From Thalassia testudinum (lineage: Eukaryota; Streptophyta; Magnoliopsida; Alismatales; Hydrocharitaceae), in assembly GCA_037157565.1 (NCBI GenBank), contig JAZHRO010000039.1:44144001-44208000 (forward strand): a stretch of DNA of 64,000 nt. Reading direction: 5' to 3'. Position numbers and translations under genes: made by a program. The notes beneath the pieces were generated by a model. That model searched no databases. It was not told the origin of the DNA and was given only the letters and a program-made list of their open reading frames with translations. Shown piece by piece: positions 12,303-21,790 of this stretch; position 1 is the stretch's first letter, and each line of letters starts with the position of its first letter.

Positions 12303-12316
12303 GCGCCACGTGGCGC
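12303..12316. promoter_or_regulatory. G-box palindrome in E2 LTR
   Basis: GCGCCACGTGGCGC, a 14-bp perfect palindrome with the CACGTG G-box core. The identical 14-mer occurs in the E1 LTR at 7890-7903 and, by the LTR repeat, at 22249-22262. G-boxes are bound by plant bZIP and bHLH factors. Confidence 0.65.
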
Positions 12317-12447
12317 CATCCCAGCCGCCCAATCGGCCGCAGGGGTCCTGTGAAGACTGCGCACCGTCTCCTCTCCGCCGTTGGATCTCGATCCAACGGC
12401 TGCGGTCGCGCGCGTTTAAAAACGTCCGCGCGACCATTTCGCCCGCG

Positions 12448-12502
12448 TAGCGCAGCGGCGACGCAGCTGCGGGCGAAGCGGAGGTCGCGGGTTCGAGCCG
12501 CG
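12448..12502 (+). promoter_or_regulatory. tRNA-like module in E2 5' LTR (A box, B box, T-arm)
   Basis: TAGCGCAGCGG at 12448-12458 matches the A-box consensus TRGYNNARNNG at every position. GGTTCGAGCC begins at 12490. A perfect T-arm is formed by CGCGG (12486-12490), the 7-nt loop GTTCGAG and CCGCG (12498-12502). A short D-stem (12450-12452 with 12462-12464) and GG in its loop are also present. No acceptor stem pairs. The 3' LTR copy (22394-22448) has one T-stem pair broken by G-to-A at 22446. Confidence 0.62.
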
Positions 12503-12772
12503 GAGAGGGGGTCGAAGGCGCGGGCGAGCGGGCGCGCACGAGCGTCGGATGAAGATCCAACGGCCGCGCGCGCCCGATAGCGCCGACGCGCAATTGGACG
12601 CTCTGGTGGGCGCGCGATCGCACGCGGGCGGCGCGCTACGCAGCGGGCGCGGACGCGATCTAAGCCGTCCGATCTCGCGATCGGACGGTTGAGACGACGC
12701 GGACGTGCGTCTGCGTTACGCGCGCAGGCCAGCCGAGCGGGCGCGCGTGGGTGCGGCGGCGACGGCGACGGC

Positions 12773-12811
12773 GGGGCTTTAGCGACGGTTTTATCCGTCA
12801 CTAAAGACCCC
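12773..12811 (+). promoter_or_regulatory. Stem-loop upstream of E2 TATA box
   Basis: GGGG-CTTTAG-C-GACGG pairs with CCGTC-A-CTAAAG-(A)-CCCC around the loop TTTTAT, with one mismatch and one bulge. It lies 53 bp upstream of the TATA box. The same TTTAGCGACG core forms the perfect stem in the E1 LTR. Confidence 0.65.
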
Positions 12812-12863
12812 TTATTTATTATTTTGAAGATGTAATGTCCATTTTGCCCCCACTCCTTGCAAC

Positions 12864-12870
12864 TATAAAA
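12864..12870 (+). promoter_or_regulatory. TATA box of E2 5' LTR
   Basis: TATAAAA followed by GGAGACCCCC and a pyrimidine-rich stretch, a standard plant core-promoter layout. The copy in the 3' LTR is at 22810-22816. Confidence 0.75.
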
Positions 12871-13510
12871 GGAGACCCCCTCCATATGAAATTTTCATCC
12901 CTTCCTTCTCCTCTCTACCTCTCCAAAGCTCAAGAGAAGCTTGTCCCACACCCGGGATGCTTCTCGCGAGATAAAGTCCAAAGTTTCGTCCCCCTTCGGA
13001 AGTGGATCCCGCGACGACGACGGCGTGCTGCTTCGTTCCCGTTCTTCTGCTTCGTCCTCCTTCGTCCCACCTCGTTCTCCTTCGTCCAGGCGTCGTCCCG
13101 TCCGGCTCGTCCTCCAAGCGACCGTCGAGGAGGATAACTTCTCTCTCCCATTCTTATTTACAGCTTTTCTAGTGTAGAATTTTCCTGCTTTATAGTGTAA
13201 TTGATTTCCCGCTTTCTAGTGTAACTTTAATTTCGTTTGCTTGTATAAACAATTGAAATATTGAATGCATGTTCTCTTTCTCTCTCTCTCTCTCAATTTG
13301 ATAGCTCCATTGTAATTATTTCGCCTTGTTTATCAAAAATCCTAAAAAAATATAATTGCGAATATAGATCAACGTAGCCTCCCTGAGTTCGACCCGGAAT
13401 TCTTATTTCGGTATAAATTTTATTTGTTGAACACGAATCCTTCGCTTTCGAACTACAACAATGGGTTTTCCAAAACCAAACACGTTAGCGTAGATTCTCG
13501 CTCAACATTT

Positions 13511-13528
13511 TGGCGCCGTTGCCGGGGA
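13511..13528 (+). other. Primer-binding site, tRNA-Asp type
   Basis: TGGCGCCGTTGCCGGGGA lies 3 nt after the 5' LTR and is complementary to the 3' end of plant tRNA-Asp, the usual primer of Athila-type elements. It primes minus-strand DNA synthesis. Confidence 0.92.
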
Positions 13529-14758
13529 GGCAACGATTTCCAATCTTTTCTTCGCATTTCTTGCACTTTATTTGTTTTCTAACTAGCTTTCTCTTGTGTC
13601 TATTGTTTTGCAGAGACCTCCATCAAGGAATCAACAAGCGGTAGACTGGAGTAAAGTGCAGTTGAAGACAACTGTAAGTGCTCCCCCATTCTTTCCCCCT
13701 CCATAGATTTCATTCGCCACATTAAATCCAAATTCCAATTAACCTAGGTGTTTGCATAAATCCTAGGAATAGTTTGGTTGTTTGGATTTCTACTCACACT
13801 CATTTCACCCTCATTCATAAAAAAAAAATAATAACAAAAAGATAATTTTGTGGGGTAACTTTCAACAAACACACAACACACACCCACATTCAAGGCACTT
13901 GATTAACTTGATTTGTTTTCTACTCAACCGGGTTCTGATCTGTGGAACCGGTACACACAGAGCAACACATAACAGAGTAGAAATCATTCTAGGTTAACCA
14001 TCTTTGAGTGCCTAACTTAGTGGTGCAATTGTGGCCAATTGTTTGAGTTGTTTGGGCCGCACCACTTTATTTAAAACCAACTCATCAAGTAGCTCCTCCT
14101 TAGGGTTTTCAATCTAGGTATATTCTAGGCACTCCGCTTTCTTTCTGATTTTAAAGGAAAACTATCTTCACCCGTGTTTTACAACTTGGTTTGCCTAGAA
14201 ATTTGATTGCAATTCACCTAATTTGAAACCCTAAAAGCTACTTAAGCAGGATTTGAACATTAAAATTCACACATTATAAATAATCTTGCTTGAAAACCCT
14301 GGTTGTGCACGCACTTACACAAATTTCAATCAATCATTAAGGGCACAACCCATTATAAGGGCCCATCACATTCCATAAGCACCACAATCCCAGGCTGTAA
14401 TAAAATTGAGTAGACGTTGGCCCTAAGGTTTGATTCGCTCTTCAAGGCCTAGTCTGAGATTGTTTTTGATTAACCTACTTGTACTGATTAATCTGATGTC
14501 TAGCTAGGGGAGTAGCGTCAAACGACCGCGGCTGGGGGGTACACTAGGAACCGGAGGCGAAAGCCAAAGGAAGAACCTTCTCCCCAGTCCCTCCTTCTAA
14601 CTGGTTGGATTATACAGACGCAAGTAGAGTAAATCAGTTACAGTCTTAAGGCTGGTGTTGGGAGTTAGTAGATCCTTAGGCTACCTCACTTAAGGACAGC
14701 CTTGTTTTGTTGTACTGCAGGGTCCCTATCCCCGGTCCTTCCGACCTACTCCTAGTTT
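13529..14758 (+). other. E2 untranslated leader
   Basis: About 1.23 kb between primer site and gag, with no recognisable coding sequence. It matches the start of the window (E1 leader) in blocks. A strong donor-like GTAAGT at 13673 and acceptor-like TGTACTGCAG ending at 14720 bracket about 1.05 kb, so a spliced leader is possible but unproven. A packaging signal would be expected here; none can be named. Confidence 0.7.
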
Positions 14759-17700
14759 ATGCTGGGAAGACGGTCATTGAATCCCCGATTAGAAGGACCA
14801 TTAGAACATTCTAGGAGGCGCAAGTTAGATTTTGGTCAATTTGATCCCATGGCCGAACAACAGCCTCTTCTGCCTGGAAATCCACAGGAAGAATTTCGAA
14901 GGCAGCTGGAACAAATGCAGAGAATGCAAGAATGGTTCCAGAGAATGCAGGGCGTTCAGCCCTTGAAGGATTTTTATGATCCTTCAAATTACGGGGAACG
15001 TCCTGGCGTCCAGATTCCAGCCGGTGACGTAGAAATCAAGCCCCAGGTGTTAAGCCTGATTAAACATTATCATGGGCTTGGCTCCGAGGATCCGTTTCAA
15101 CACTTGGAGGACTTGACCACTTTGGTCCAGACCACCAAGTCTCGAAACGTAAACGAGGAGCAAATGATCATGAGGCTCTTCCCTCACTCTCTTAGGGATA
15201 AGGCCGCGCATTGGTATAGGACAATAGGAAGACCAATTACAACTTGGAATGAGTTGAAATCGGCCTTTCTGAAGAAATTTTTCCCAGTCGGTCGTACCAA
15301 TGCTTTAAGACGGGCAATCACTACTTTTACCCAGCGGCCGGGGGAGCAGTTTCATGTGGCCTGGGAGCGATTCCAGGACTTATTGCGGAGGTGTCCACAC
15401 CACGAGGTGCCGAAATGGCAACTCGTGCAGATTTTTTATCATGGGTTGACTGAGCAACTCAGAAACCATGTGGATGCTTCTTGCGGCGGCAATTTCCTTA
15501 ATAAAGATGCAGATAGTGCACATGATTTATTTGAGGAAATGAGTGAGAATTCAATAAATCATGCCTCCATGGATACTTTTAACCGGTCCCAACAACCCAG
15601 ATCAAATGTCAATGAAGTCCATGACTCTCATTCATTTGATATGGAATTGATTTGTAATAAACTTGACAAAGTGGACTTGGTTGCTAAAAGAATGGAAGAG
15701 TGGATGGCTGGCAATTCTATGAACAACTCTCAATCCACTCAATCCCAAAATTCGGGATTCCATTCTTCACGAGCTCTTTCTGGACGGGAGTTCGTGAATC
15801 AACTTGATGCGACTCAACATATGAGTCAGCATTTTTCGGAACCCCATGGGTTCCCAACTGGGGCCTTTGATCCCAGTTTTTCTAATCCTTCCTTTTCTTT
15901 CTCTCCATCCTCACTTTATGAGGATGTCTGTGCTGTACAAGAGAATGCTAGATCCAACCCCTACTCGAATGCCTATAATCAAGGTTGGAGAAACCACCCT
16001 AACTTCTCTTGGAAAAATCCGGGGCAACAGACCCAATTCCGACCCAGCAATTATGCTCCGCAACGACCAATGGGTCAAGGTCAAGTATATACTCAGTTGC
16101 CTCCGAATCAGGTCAATCAGCCAGCTTGGAATGCCCGTCAACCCGCAGGGCAGGCTGATTTGAACCATCAAATAGTAGAGATGCAAGGATCTATGCTCCA
16201 GCTCATGCAGCAAATGAAAAACTCACTGGACAACTTGCAATCCGGGCTCATTGCTAACTCTCGCCAACCCGGATCTCTACCATCCCAACCCGTACCCAAC
16301 CCACGAAACATTATAAATTCGGGCAATCAAGCCCAAGGGTACGGAAATCAGAGGGACCCACACGCGCATGCTCAGGTGGTTGAGCAGGGTTCCTCATCTT
16401 CTTCTTCTGTAAATCAACAATTCATGGTCAATCAAGCCCCTCCAATCTTTCCTAACCCTCCTCAAGACCCAAATTCTTACGCTTCTGCAAATTCTGTCAC
16501 TTTGAGAAGTGGTAAGAAGAATCAGGATCCACAACCACATTATTCTAATCTTTTGAATCCTGAAGAATCTGAGGAGAGAGAAGAGAATTCTAAAGGAGAA
16601 ATCAAGGCTCAGGAATCCGATTCCAAAGATCTGACTCGTGTTCCTTTTCCTGAAGCCTTAACCAAAGCAAAGAAGAAGAAGTCTGTTGATAGCAATGAGG
16701 AGCTTCTGAATTTATTTAAGAATGTTGAGATCAATATCCCGCTCCTTGATGCTATCAAGCACATACCGACTTACGCAAGATTTTTAAAGGAATTATGTAC
16801 ACAAAAGCGTAAGTCGAGAGAATCTGTTCCGAGGAAGGTGGTACTCTCCGAGCAGGCTAGTTCTGTTATCCTGCACTACCTCCCTCAGAAAAGGAGAGAT
16901 CCTGGTGCTCCTTTGATTTCTTGCGTTATCGGAGATTACACATTTGATAGAGCACTTTTGGATCTCGGTGCATCCATCAACCTAATTCCGACTTCTCTTT
17001 ACGAGAAGTTTGGGTTAGACGAACTTCGGCCAACTTCAGTAACACTACAGTTAGCGGATCGTTCGGTCACAAACCCGCGAGGCGTTATTGAAGATGTTAT
17101 AGTTAAGGTCAAGGATTTTTATTTTCCTGTAGATTTCCTTGTCCTTGACATGGATGTACCAGATAATCTGAGGAACACGCCCATCATTCTGGGGCGTCCG
17201 TTCCTGGCTACCGCAAAGGCCAACATTAATTGTGAAAGCGGTAGCATGGAAATCGCCTTTGGGGATCAACGTATGAAATTAGATATTTTTAAGGCGATCA
17301 ATAAATTTGAGGATTGTGGAGTTATTGAGGAACTTGATGAGGATAATATTAATATTGAAACTTGTTTGACAGTTTCTTCAATTGAAAGTTCCTCTTTGGT
17401 TGATGAATTTGACCCGCAACCCTCTGACTTAACATCTTCGGAAGAGGTTACTGATTTTGTCCACTCACAACCTCTCCCTCTTGTTGAATCTTCAGCATCT
17501 ACCCGACCATCAATCATCACCCCACCCCAGCTCGAATTGAAACCATTGCCCGAGAATTTGAAATATCAATTTTTAGGACCTCAGAATACGCTCCCTGTGA
17601 TTATCAGTGCTAAATTGACAAAGGAGCAAGAGATTAAATTGATTAAGGTTCTAAAGGAACATAAGGAGGCAATTGGTTGGACCATTCATGACCTTAGGGG

Positions 17701-20431
17701 GATCGAGCCATCTTACTGCAATCATAGAATATTTTTGGAAGATGGATCCCGCCCTTCTCGCCAGATGCAGAGGAGATTGAATCCAAATATGCGAGAAGTG
17801 GTCAAAAAGGAAATCATTAAGTGGCTCGATGCAGGAATTATTTATCCAATCTCTGACAGTCCCTGGGTAAGTCTCGTTCAGATTGTTCCAAAGAAAGCCG
17901 GGATTACTGTTGTGACTAATGAGAAAGGAGAATCTGTCACAACTCGTTCAGCTTCATCTTGGAGAGTTTGTATTGATTACAGGAAGCTGAACACTGCCAC
18001 TAAAAAGGATCATTTTCCCCTGCCCTTCATTGATCAAATCCTGGAAAAATTAGCCGGGCAGAAGTACTTCTGTTTTCTTGATGGTTACTCGGGATACAAC
18101 CAAGTTCCTATCCATCCCGAGAATCAGGAAAAAACTACTTTCACCTGTCCCTACGGAACCTTTGCTTTTCGTAGGATGCCTTTCGGGTTATGCAATGCAC
18201 CTGCGACTTTTCAAAGGTGTATGCTAGCCATATTTTCCGACATGGTGGGAGAGTTTATGGAAGTCTTCATGGATGATTTCTCCGTTTTCGGAGAATCATT
18301 TGACTCTTGTTTGGTTAATTTGGAAATGATTCTTAAGCGATGTATCAAGACACGATTGGTCCTTAGCTGGGAAAAGAGTCATTTCATGACCCAAGAGGGC
18401 ATCGTTTTGGGTCATGTAATCTCTGAACGGGGAATTGAAGTGGACAAAGCTAAGGTTGATGCTATCGTTAAACTTCCTCCTCCCACATCAGTTAAACAAA
18501 TCAGATCATTTCTTGGCCATGTGGGATTTTATCGAAGATTCATCAAGGACTTCTCGAAGGTTGCCCGCCCTTTGAGCAATCTTCTTGCCAAAGAAACACC
18601 GTTCGTTTTTGACGAATCATGCCAAAAGGCATTTGATTTCTTAAAAACGGCAGTCACCTGTGCGCCAATTTTGCAACCACCTATTTGGACAACCCCATTT
18701 GAGATCATGACCGATGCTTCTGATTACGCGGTCGGGGCTGTCCTGGGTCAGAAAATTGATCAAAAGCCCTTTGTCATTTACTACGCTAGTAAAACTTTGG
18801 ATGAAGCCCAGAGGAATTACACTGTTACTGAAAAGGAATTACTCGCTGTAGTATTTGCGTTGGAAAAATTCAGGGCTTATCTCTTAGGGTCTCATGTTAT
18901 TGTTTATACCGACCACTCGGCCTTGAGACATCTCTTGGCTAAAAAGGATGCTAAACCCCGGCTTATTCGTTGGATTCTTCTTCTTCAAGAATTTGATCTT
19001 GAAATCAAGGATAAAACCGGGGTACAAAATGTGGTGGCGGATCATTTGTCGAGACTCCTAGGTGATTCTTCTTGTCCGAACATTCCGATTGCTGACACTT
19101 TTCCGGACGAAACCATTCTTACAGTTTTAGGTGTCCACACCCCATGGTTTGCTGACATTGTTAACTATTTGGCCGTTGGTCAAATCCCCCAGGATTGGAC
19201 CAAGCAACAACGGGATAGACTCAAATCTGAGGCCAAATACTACTTTTGGGAGGACCCTGAACTGTATCGCATCGGCTCTGATCAGATTATTCGCCGATGC
19301 ATACCGGAGAATGAATTCAACAGTATACTTGAGTTCTGCCATGCATCTGGGTGTGGTGGACATTTCTCCGGGAAAAAGACGGCTGCAAAAATTTTGCAAT
19401 CTGGCTTCTATTGGCCGTCTTTATTCAAGGATGCCCAGGAGTTCTCACAGTCATGCCCTCGATGCCAGGCACTCGGGAGCATAACTAAGAGAGACATGAT
19501 GCCCTTAAACCCTATTCTTCCTGTCGAAATTTTCGATGTTTGGGGCATTGATTTCATGGGACCCTTTATCCCTTCATTTGGACATCAGTACATTCTTGTC
19601 GCTGTTGATTATGTGTCTAAATGGATTGAGGTAATTCCCACCCGAACCAATGACCACAAGGTGGTCATCAACTTTGTCAAGAGAAATATCTTCAGTAGAT
19701 TCGGGATTCCGAGGGCTATCATCAGTGATGGTGGCACTCATTTTACTAATGCCCAATTCCGGAGTTTATTGGCCAAATACGGGGTTAATCATCGAATTTC
19801 CACACCTTACCATCCCCAAACGAATGGACAAGCCGAGATCTCTAATCGAGAGATCAAGAACATTCTGCAAAAAACGGTTAGGCCCGATCGCAAGGATTGG
19901 ACTCAAAAGCTTGAGGACGCTCTTTGGGCCTACCGTACGGCGTATAAAACACCTATCGGCATGTCTCCATTCCGTTTGGTGTATGGAAAGGCGTGTCATC
20001 TACCCGTAGAGATTGAACACAGGGCATTCTGGGCAATCAAACAATGCAATCTAGATCTAAATCTAGCTGGGAAGACCAGGAAACTCCAATTATCTGAGTT
20101 GGAGGAGCTTAGAAATGATGCTTATGAGAATGCCAAGATCTACAAGGCTCGGACCAAAGCTCTACATGATCAAATGATTTCCCGCAAGAGCTTTGAGCCA
20201 AACCAGAAGGTCTGGTTATTCGATTCTAAACTTAAGCTCTTTCCTGGTAAACTTAGATCTAAATGGAGTGGCCCATTCATAATTGATCAGATTTTTCTAA
20301 ATGGTGCCATTCAGATTTCTGACCCAAAGACGGGTAACACCTTTAAAGTCAACGGTCAACGTCTGAAGCCTGTTGTTGACCATAATCTTCCAGAACCCGT
20401 TTCAGACTCTGTTGCTCTAGCCATTCTGTGA
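14759..20431 (+). CDS. Gag-Pol polyprotein of E2 (Athila-type Ty3/gypsy)
   Basis: One uninterrupted frame of 1890 codons. Approximate order: retrotransposon Gag domain (residues 105-245), a Gln/Pro/Ser-rich linker without a visible CCHC knuckle, aspartic protease with DLGAS (Asp735), reverse transcriptase with FMDDF (Asp1172, Asp1173), RNase H starting around MTDAS (Asp1319), and integrase. Integrase shows the zinc site His1528, His1535, Cys1566, Cys1569 and a DD35E core of Asp1598, Asp1657 and Glu1693. All catalytic residues are present, so the product looks functional. It would form virus-like particles, copy the RNA and insert the cDNA. The first ATG was chosen because the E1 relic starts at the matching place; a second Met is 30 codons in. 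Gag and Pol are fused in frame, so protease cleavage must separate them. Confidence 0.97.
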   Translation: MLGRRSLNPRLEGPLEHSRRRKLDFGQFDPMAEQQPLLPGNPQEEFRRQLEQMQRMQEWFQRMQGVQPLKDFYDPSNYGERPGVQIPAGDVEIKPQVLSLIKHYHGLGSEDPFQHLEDLTTLVQTTKSRNVNEEQMIMRLFPHSLRDKAAHWYRTIGRPITTWNELKSAFLKKFFPVGRTNALRRAITTFTQRPGEQFHVAWERFQDLLRRCPHHEVPKWQLVQIFYHGLTEQLRNHVDASCGGNFLNKDADSAHDLFEEMSENSINHASMDTFNRSQQPRSNVNEVHDSHSFDMELICNKLDKVDLVAKRMEEWMAGNSMNNSQSTQSQNSGFHSSRALSGREFVNQLDATQHMSQHFSEPHGFPTGAFDPSFSNPSFSFSPSSLYEDVCAVQENARSNPYSNAYNQGWRNHPNFSWKNPGQQTQFRPSNYAPQRPMGQGQVYTQLPPNQVNQPAWNARQPAGQADLNHQIVEMQGSMLQLMQQMKNSLDNLQSGLIANSRQPGSLPSQPVPNPRNIINSGNQAQGYGNQRDPHAHAQVVEQGSSSSSSVNQQFMVNQAPPIFPNPPQDPNSYASANSVTLRSGKKNQDPQPHYSNLLNPEESEEREENSKGEIKAQESDSKDLTRVPFPEALTKAKKKKSVDSNEELLNLFKNVEINIPLLDAIKHIPTYARFLKELCTQKRKSRESVPRKVVLSEQASSVILHYLPQKRRDPGAPLISCVIGDYTFDRALLDLGASINLIPTSLYEKFGLDELRPTSVTLQLADRSVTNPRGVIEDVIVKVKDFYFPVDFLVLDMDVPDNLRNTPIILGRPFLATAKANINCESGSMEIAFGDQRMKLDIFKAINKFEDCGVIEELDEDNINIETCLTVSSIESSSLVDEFDPQPSDLTSSEEVTDFVHSQPLPLVESSASTRPSIITPPQLELKPLPENLKYQFLGPQNTLPVIISAKLTKEQEIKLIKVLKEHKEAIGWTIHDLRGIEPSYCNHRIFLEDGSRPSRQMQRRLNPNMREVVKKEIIKWLDAGIIYPISDSPWVSLVQIVPKKAGITVVTNEKGESVTTRSASSWRVCIDYRKLNTATKKDHFPLPFIDQILEKLAGQKYFCFLDGYSGYNQVPIHPENQEKTTFTCPYGTFAFRRMPFGLCNAPATFQRCMLAIFSDMVGEFMEVFMDDFSVFGESFDSCLVNLEMILKRCIKTRLVLSWEKSHFMTQEGIVLGHVISERGIEVDKAKVDAIVKLPPPTSVKQIRSFLGHVGFYRRFIKDFSKVARPLSNLLAKETPFVFDESCQKAFDFLKTAVTCAPILQPPIWTTPFEIMTDASDYAVGAVLGQKIDQKPFVIYYASKTLDEAQRNYTVTEKELLAVVFALEKFRAYLLGSHVIVYTDHSALRHLLAKKDAKPRLIRWILLLQEFDLEIKDKTGVQNVVADHLSRLLGDSSCPNIPIADTFPDETILTVLGVHTPWFADIVNYLAVGQIPQDWTKQQRDRLKSEAKYYFWEDPELYRIGSDQIIRRCIPENEFNSILEFCHASGCGGHFSGKKTAAKILQSGFYWPSLFKDAQEFSQSCPRCQALGSITKRDMMPLNPILPVEIFDVWGIDFMGPFIPSFGHQYILVAVDYVSKWIEVIPTRTNDHKVVINFVKRNIFSRFGIPRAIISDGGTHFTNAQFRSLLAKYGVNHRISTPYHPQTNGQAEISNREIKNILQKTVRPDRKDWTQKLEDALWAYRTAYKTPIGMSPFRLVYGKACHLPVEIEHRAFWAIKQCNLDLNLAGKTRKLQLSELEELRNDAYENAKIYKARTKALHDQMISRKSFEPNQKVWLFDSKLKLFPGKLRSKWSGPFIIDQIFLNGAIQISDPKTGNTFKVNGQRLKPVVDHNLPEPVSDSVALAIL

Positions 20432-21790
20432 CTTCTTTGGCTGGACTTCGCCTAGCTGACGGCATTAAACTCAGCAGTTGTACATATAACACAAGGCTGA
20501 TACGAGCTTCATATCCAGGTGACATCTTTCATATTCTACCCTTTCTTTCATGTCTCTTTTTCAATGAGGACATTGCATCAGCTAGGCATGGGGGGGTGGA
20601 TTCATTTTTGAATTAGTTGGTCAGCTTTGTGAAATCCATATAAATTGCTCTCTTTCTAAAAAAAAAAAAAAAAAAAATAGGAAGGATTAGTTGGACATTA
20701 GGACTTTTCAATCCTAAAAAATTTTACATTAGGATCTGAACACAAAGACCCCTCAGGTCTTTGGACTTAATTAGCCTGTGTATCTACTAAAATGTGGATT
20801 TATCTTTGAGTTCTCGCCATCTTAATTCTATTATAATTGGAATAAATAAGTTTGGGTGATAAGTACACGACTTATCAACCCGCCCTCTGATGTGAGGGAA
20901 TTTTGAGTCTTAAGCATCTACACACTTTCTTTGCACTGACTCGTTGTTTGGCGATTTTAACGGAAATTGGGTAGCTAATGAACCTTCTAGGGTGATATGG
21001 CTGGCAAGTTATCGTGGGTAACAGCCCATAGGTAGGTTGTCCAGAGCCCAGTCACTGGACCTTTCTCTTTTTGCTGCCTTTAGGTAAATCTTAGACCAGG
21101 GAAGCCACCAAAAAAAAAAAAATCAAAAAGGAGAAAAGAACAAAAAGAAATAAGCCACACTTCGCCGCACGAGTATGGCTGGCAAGTTGTCGGTGGTAAC
21201 AGCTCATCGACCGGTTGTCCAGAACCCAGCTCAGAAAATGCATTAAAAATTCCCAAAACACTTAGGAAGAAGCGGAGAAGTAGAATAAACCGGGGAGATA
21301 TACACTGGATTCACCCTTGTGTTGACCCCGTTAAAAAATAAAAGTAGGGAGAAAGCTACCGATTGTAAAGATACACCTTTAGGCAGAATTCTTTTTGAGG
21401 TCACCTAGAGGCGTAGAAAACCGAAGTCCGTTTTAATTGCCGGTCAACGAGTCTATCACAATCACAATAAGATGCTTAAAACTTAGGGTTCTCATCAAAT
21501 CTTGGGTGAGTTGAATGGCCGTAGAAAGCCACTCTTAAACCCTAAAATTTGAAAATCTAAAAAAAGAGAGTAAAAACAGAAAAAGAAATTTTTCTTTGAA
21601 TAAGGCGAGGCTTGAGGCGGTCTGCATTTTGGCTGATACCCGGGCACTGTTGTGTCTTTGAAAGTTCAGTTCTTAAGTAGACAATTTCTTAATGATTGAA
21701 AATAACTCAGGTCCAAATAATCTAACCTAATTCTTTTATAAATAGCATATAGTTTTTGCTAGGGACTAGCAAAAGATAGGCATGGGGGTA
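20432..21790 (+). other. E2 3' non-coding region and polypurine tract
   Basis: 1.36 kb with no env-like frame. It contains a poly(A) run near 20660, a hairpin at 20858-20876, two copies of a ~65-nt motif (about 20995-21059 and 21173-21234), a 9-bp hairpin at 21754-21774 and the purine-rich AAAGATAGGCATGGGGGTA next to the LTR. Each landmark has a counterpart in E1 in the same order, although the sequences between have drifted. The purine tract primes plus-strand DNA synthesis. Confidence 0.8.
21754..21774 (+). other. Conserved hairpin beside the polypurine tract of E2
   Basis: TTTTGCTAG, loop GGA, CTAGCAAAA: nine perfect pairs, 16 nt before the 3' LTR. E1 has CCTTGCTAG, GGA, CTAGCAAGG at 7534-7554. 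The two outer pairs differ but remain paired in both elements. Confidence 0.8.

Larger units (their letters stand above)
11845..13507 (+). repeat. E2 5' LTR
   Basis: 1663-bp LTR beginning TGATGTAAAC and ending CTCAACA. In order it contains a G-box palindrome (12303-12316), several inverted repeats around CCGTTGGATC and CCGTCCGATC, a tRNA-like module (12448-12502), a stem-loop (12773-12811), a TATA box (12864-12870) and a CT microsatellite (about 13280-13298). GC content is very high from ~12300 to 12780 and AT-rich elsewhere. Long open frames on both strands here are shadows of the GC-rich part. Confidence 0.96.

Noticed and set aside
12441..12509. True tRNA gene in the E2 LTR
   Set aside because: T-arm and D-like arm are present but the acceptor ends do not pair, position 33 of the anticodon loop is not T, and the variable region is short. 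Kept only as tRNA-like.
12271..12885. A 204-codon minus-strand frame in the E2 LTR (also at 22217-22831), and other long frames on both strands there
   Set aside because: They lie in very GC-rich LTR DNA where stops are rare, are Arg/Ala/Pro-rich with no domain, and overlap promoter structures.
20428..21790. env-like gene in E2
   Set aside because: No frame longer than about 60 codons and no signal or membrane segment.
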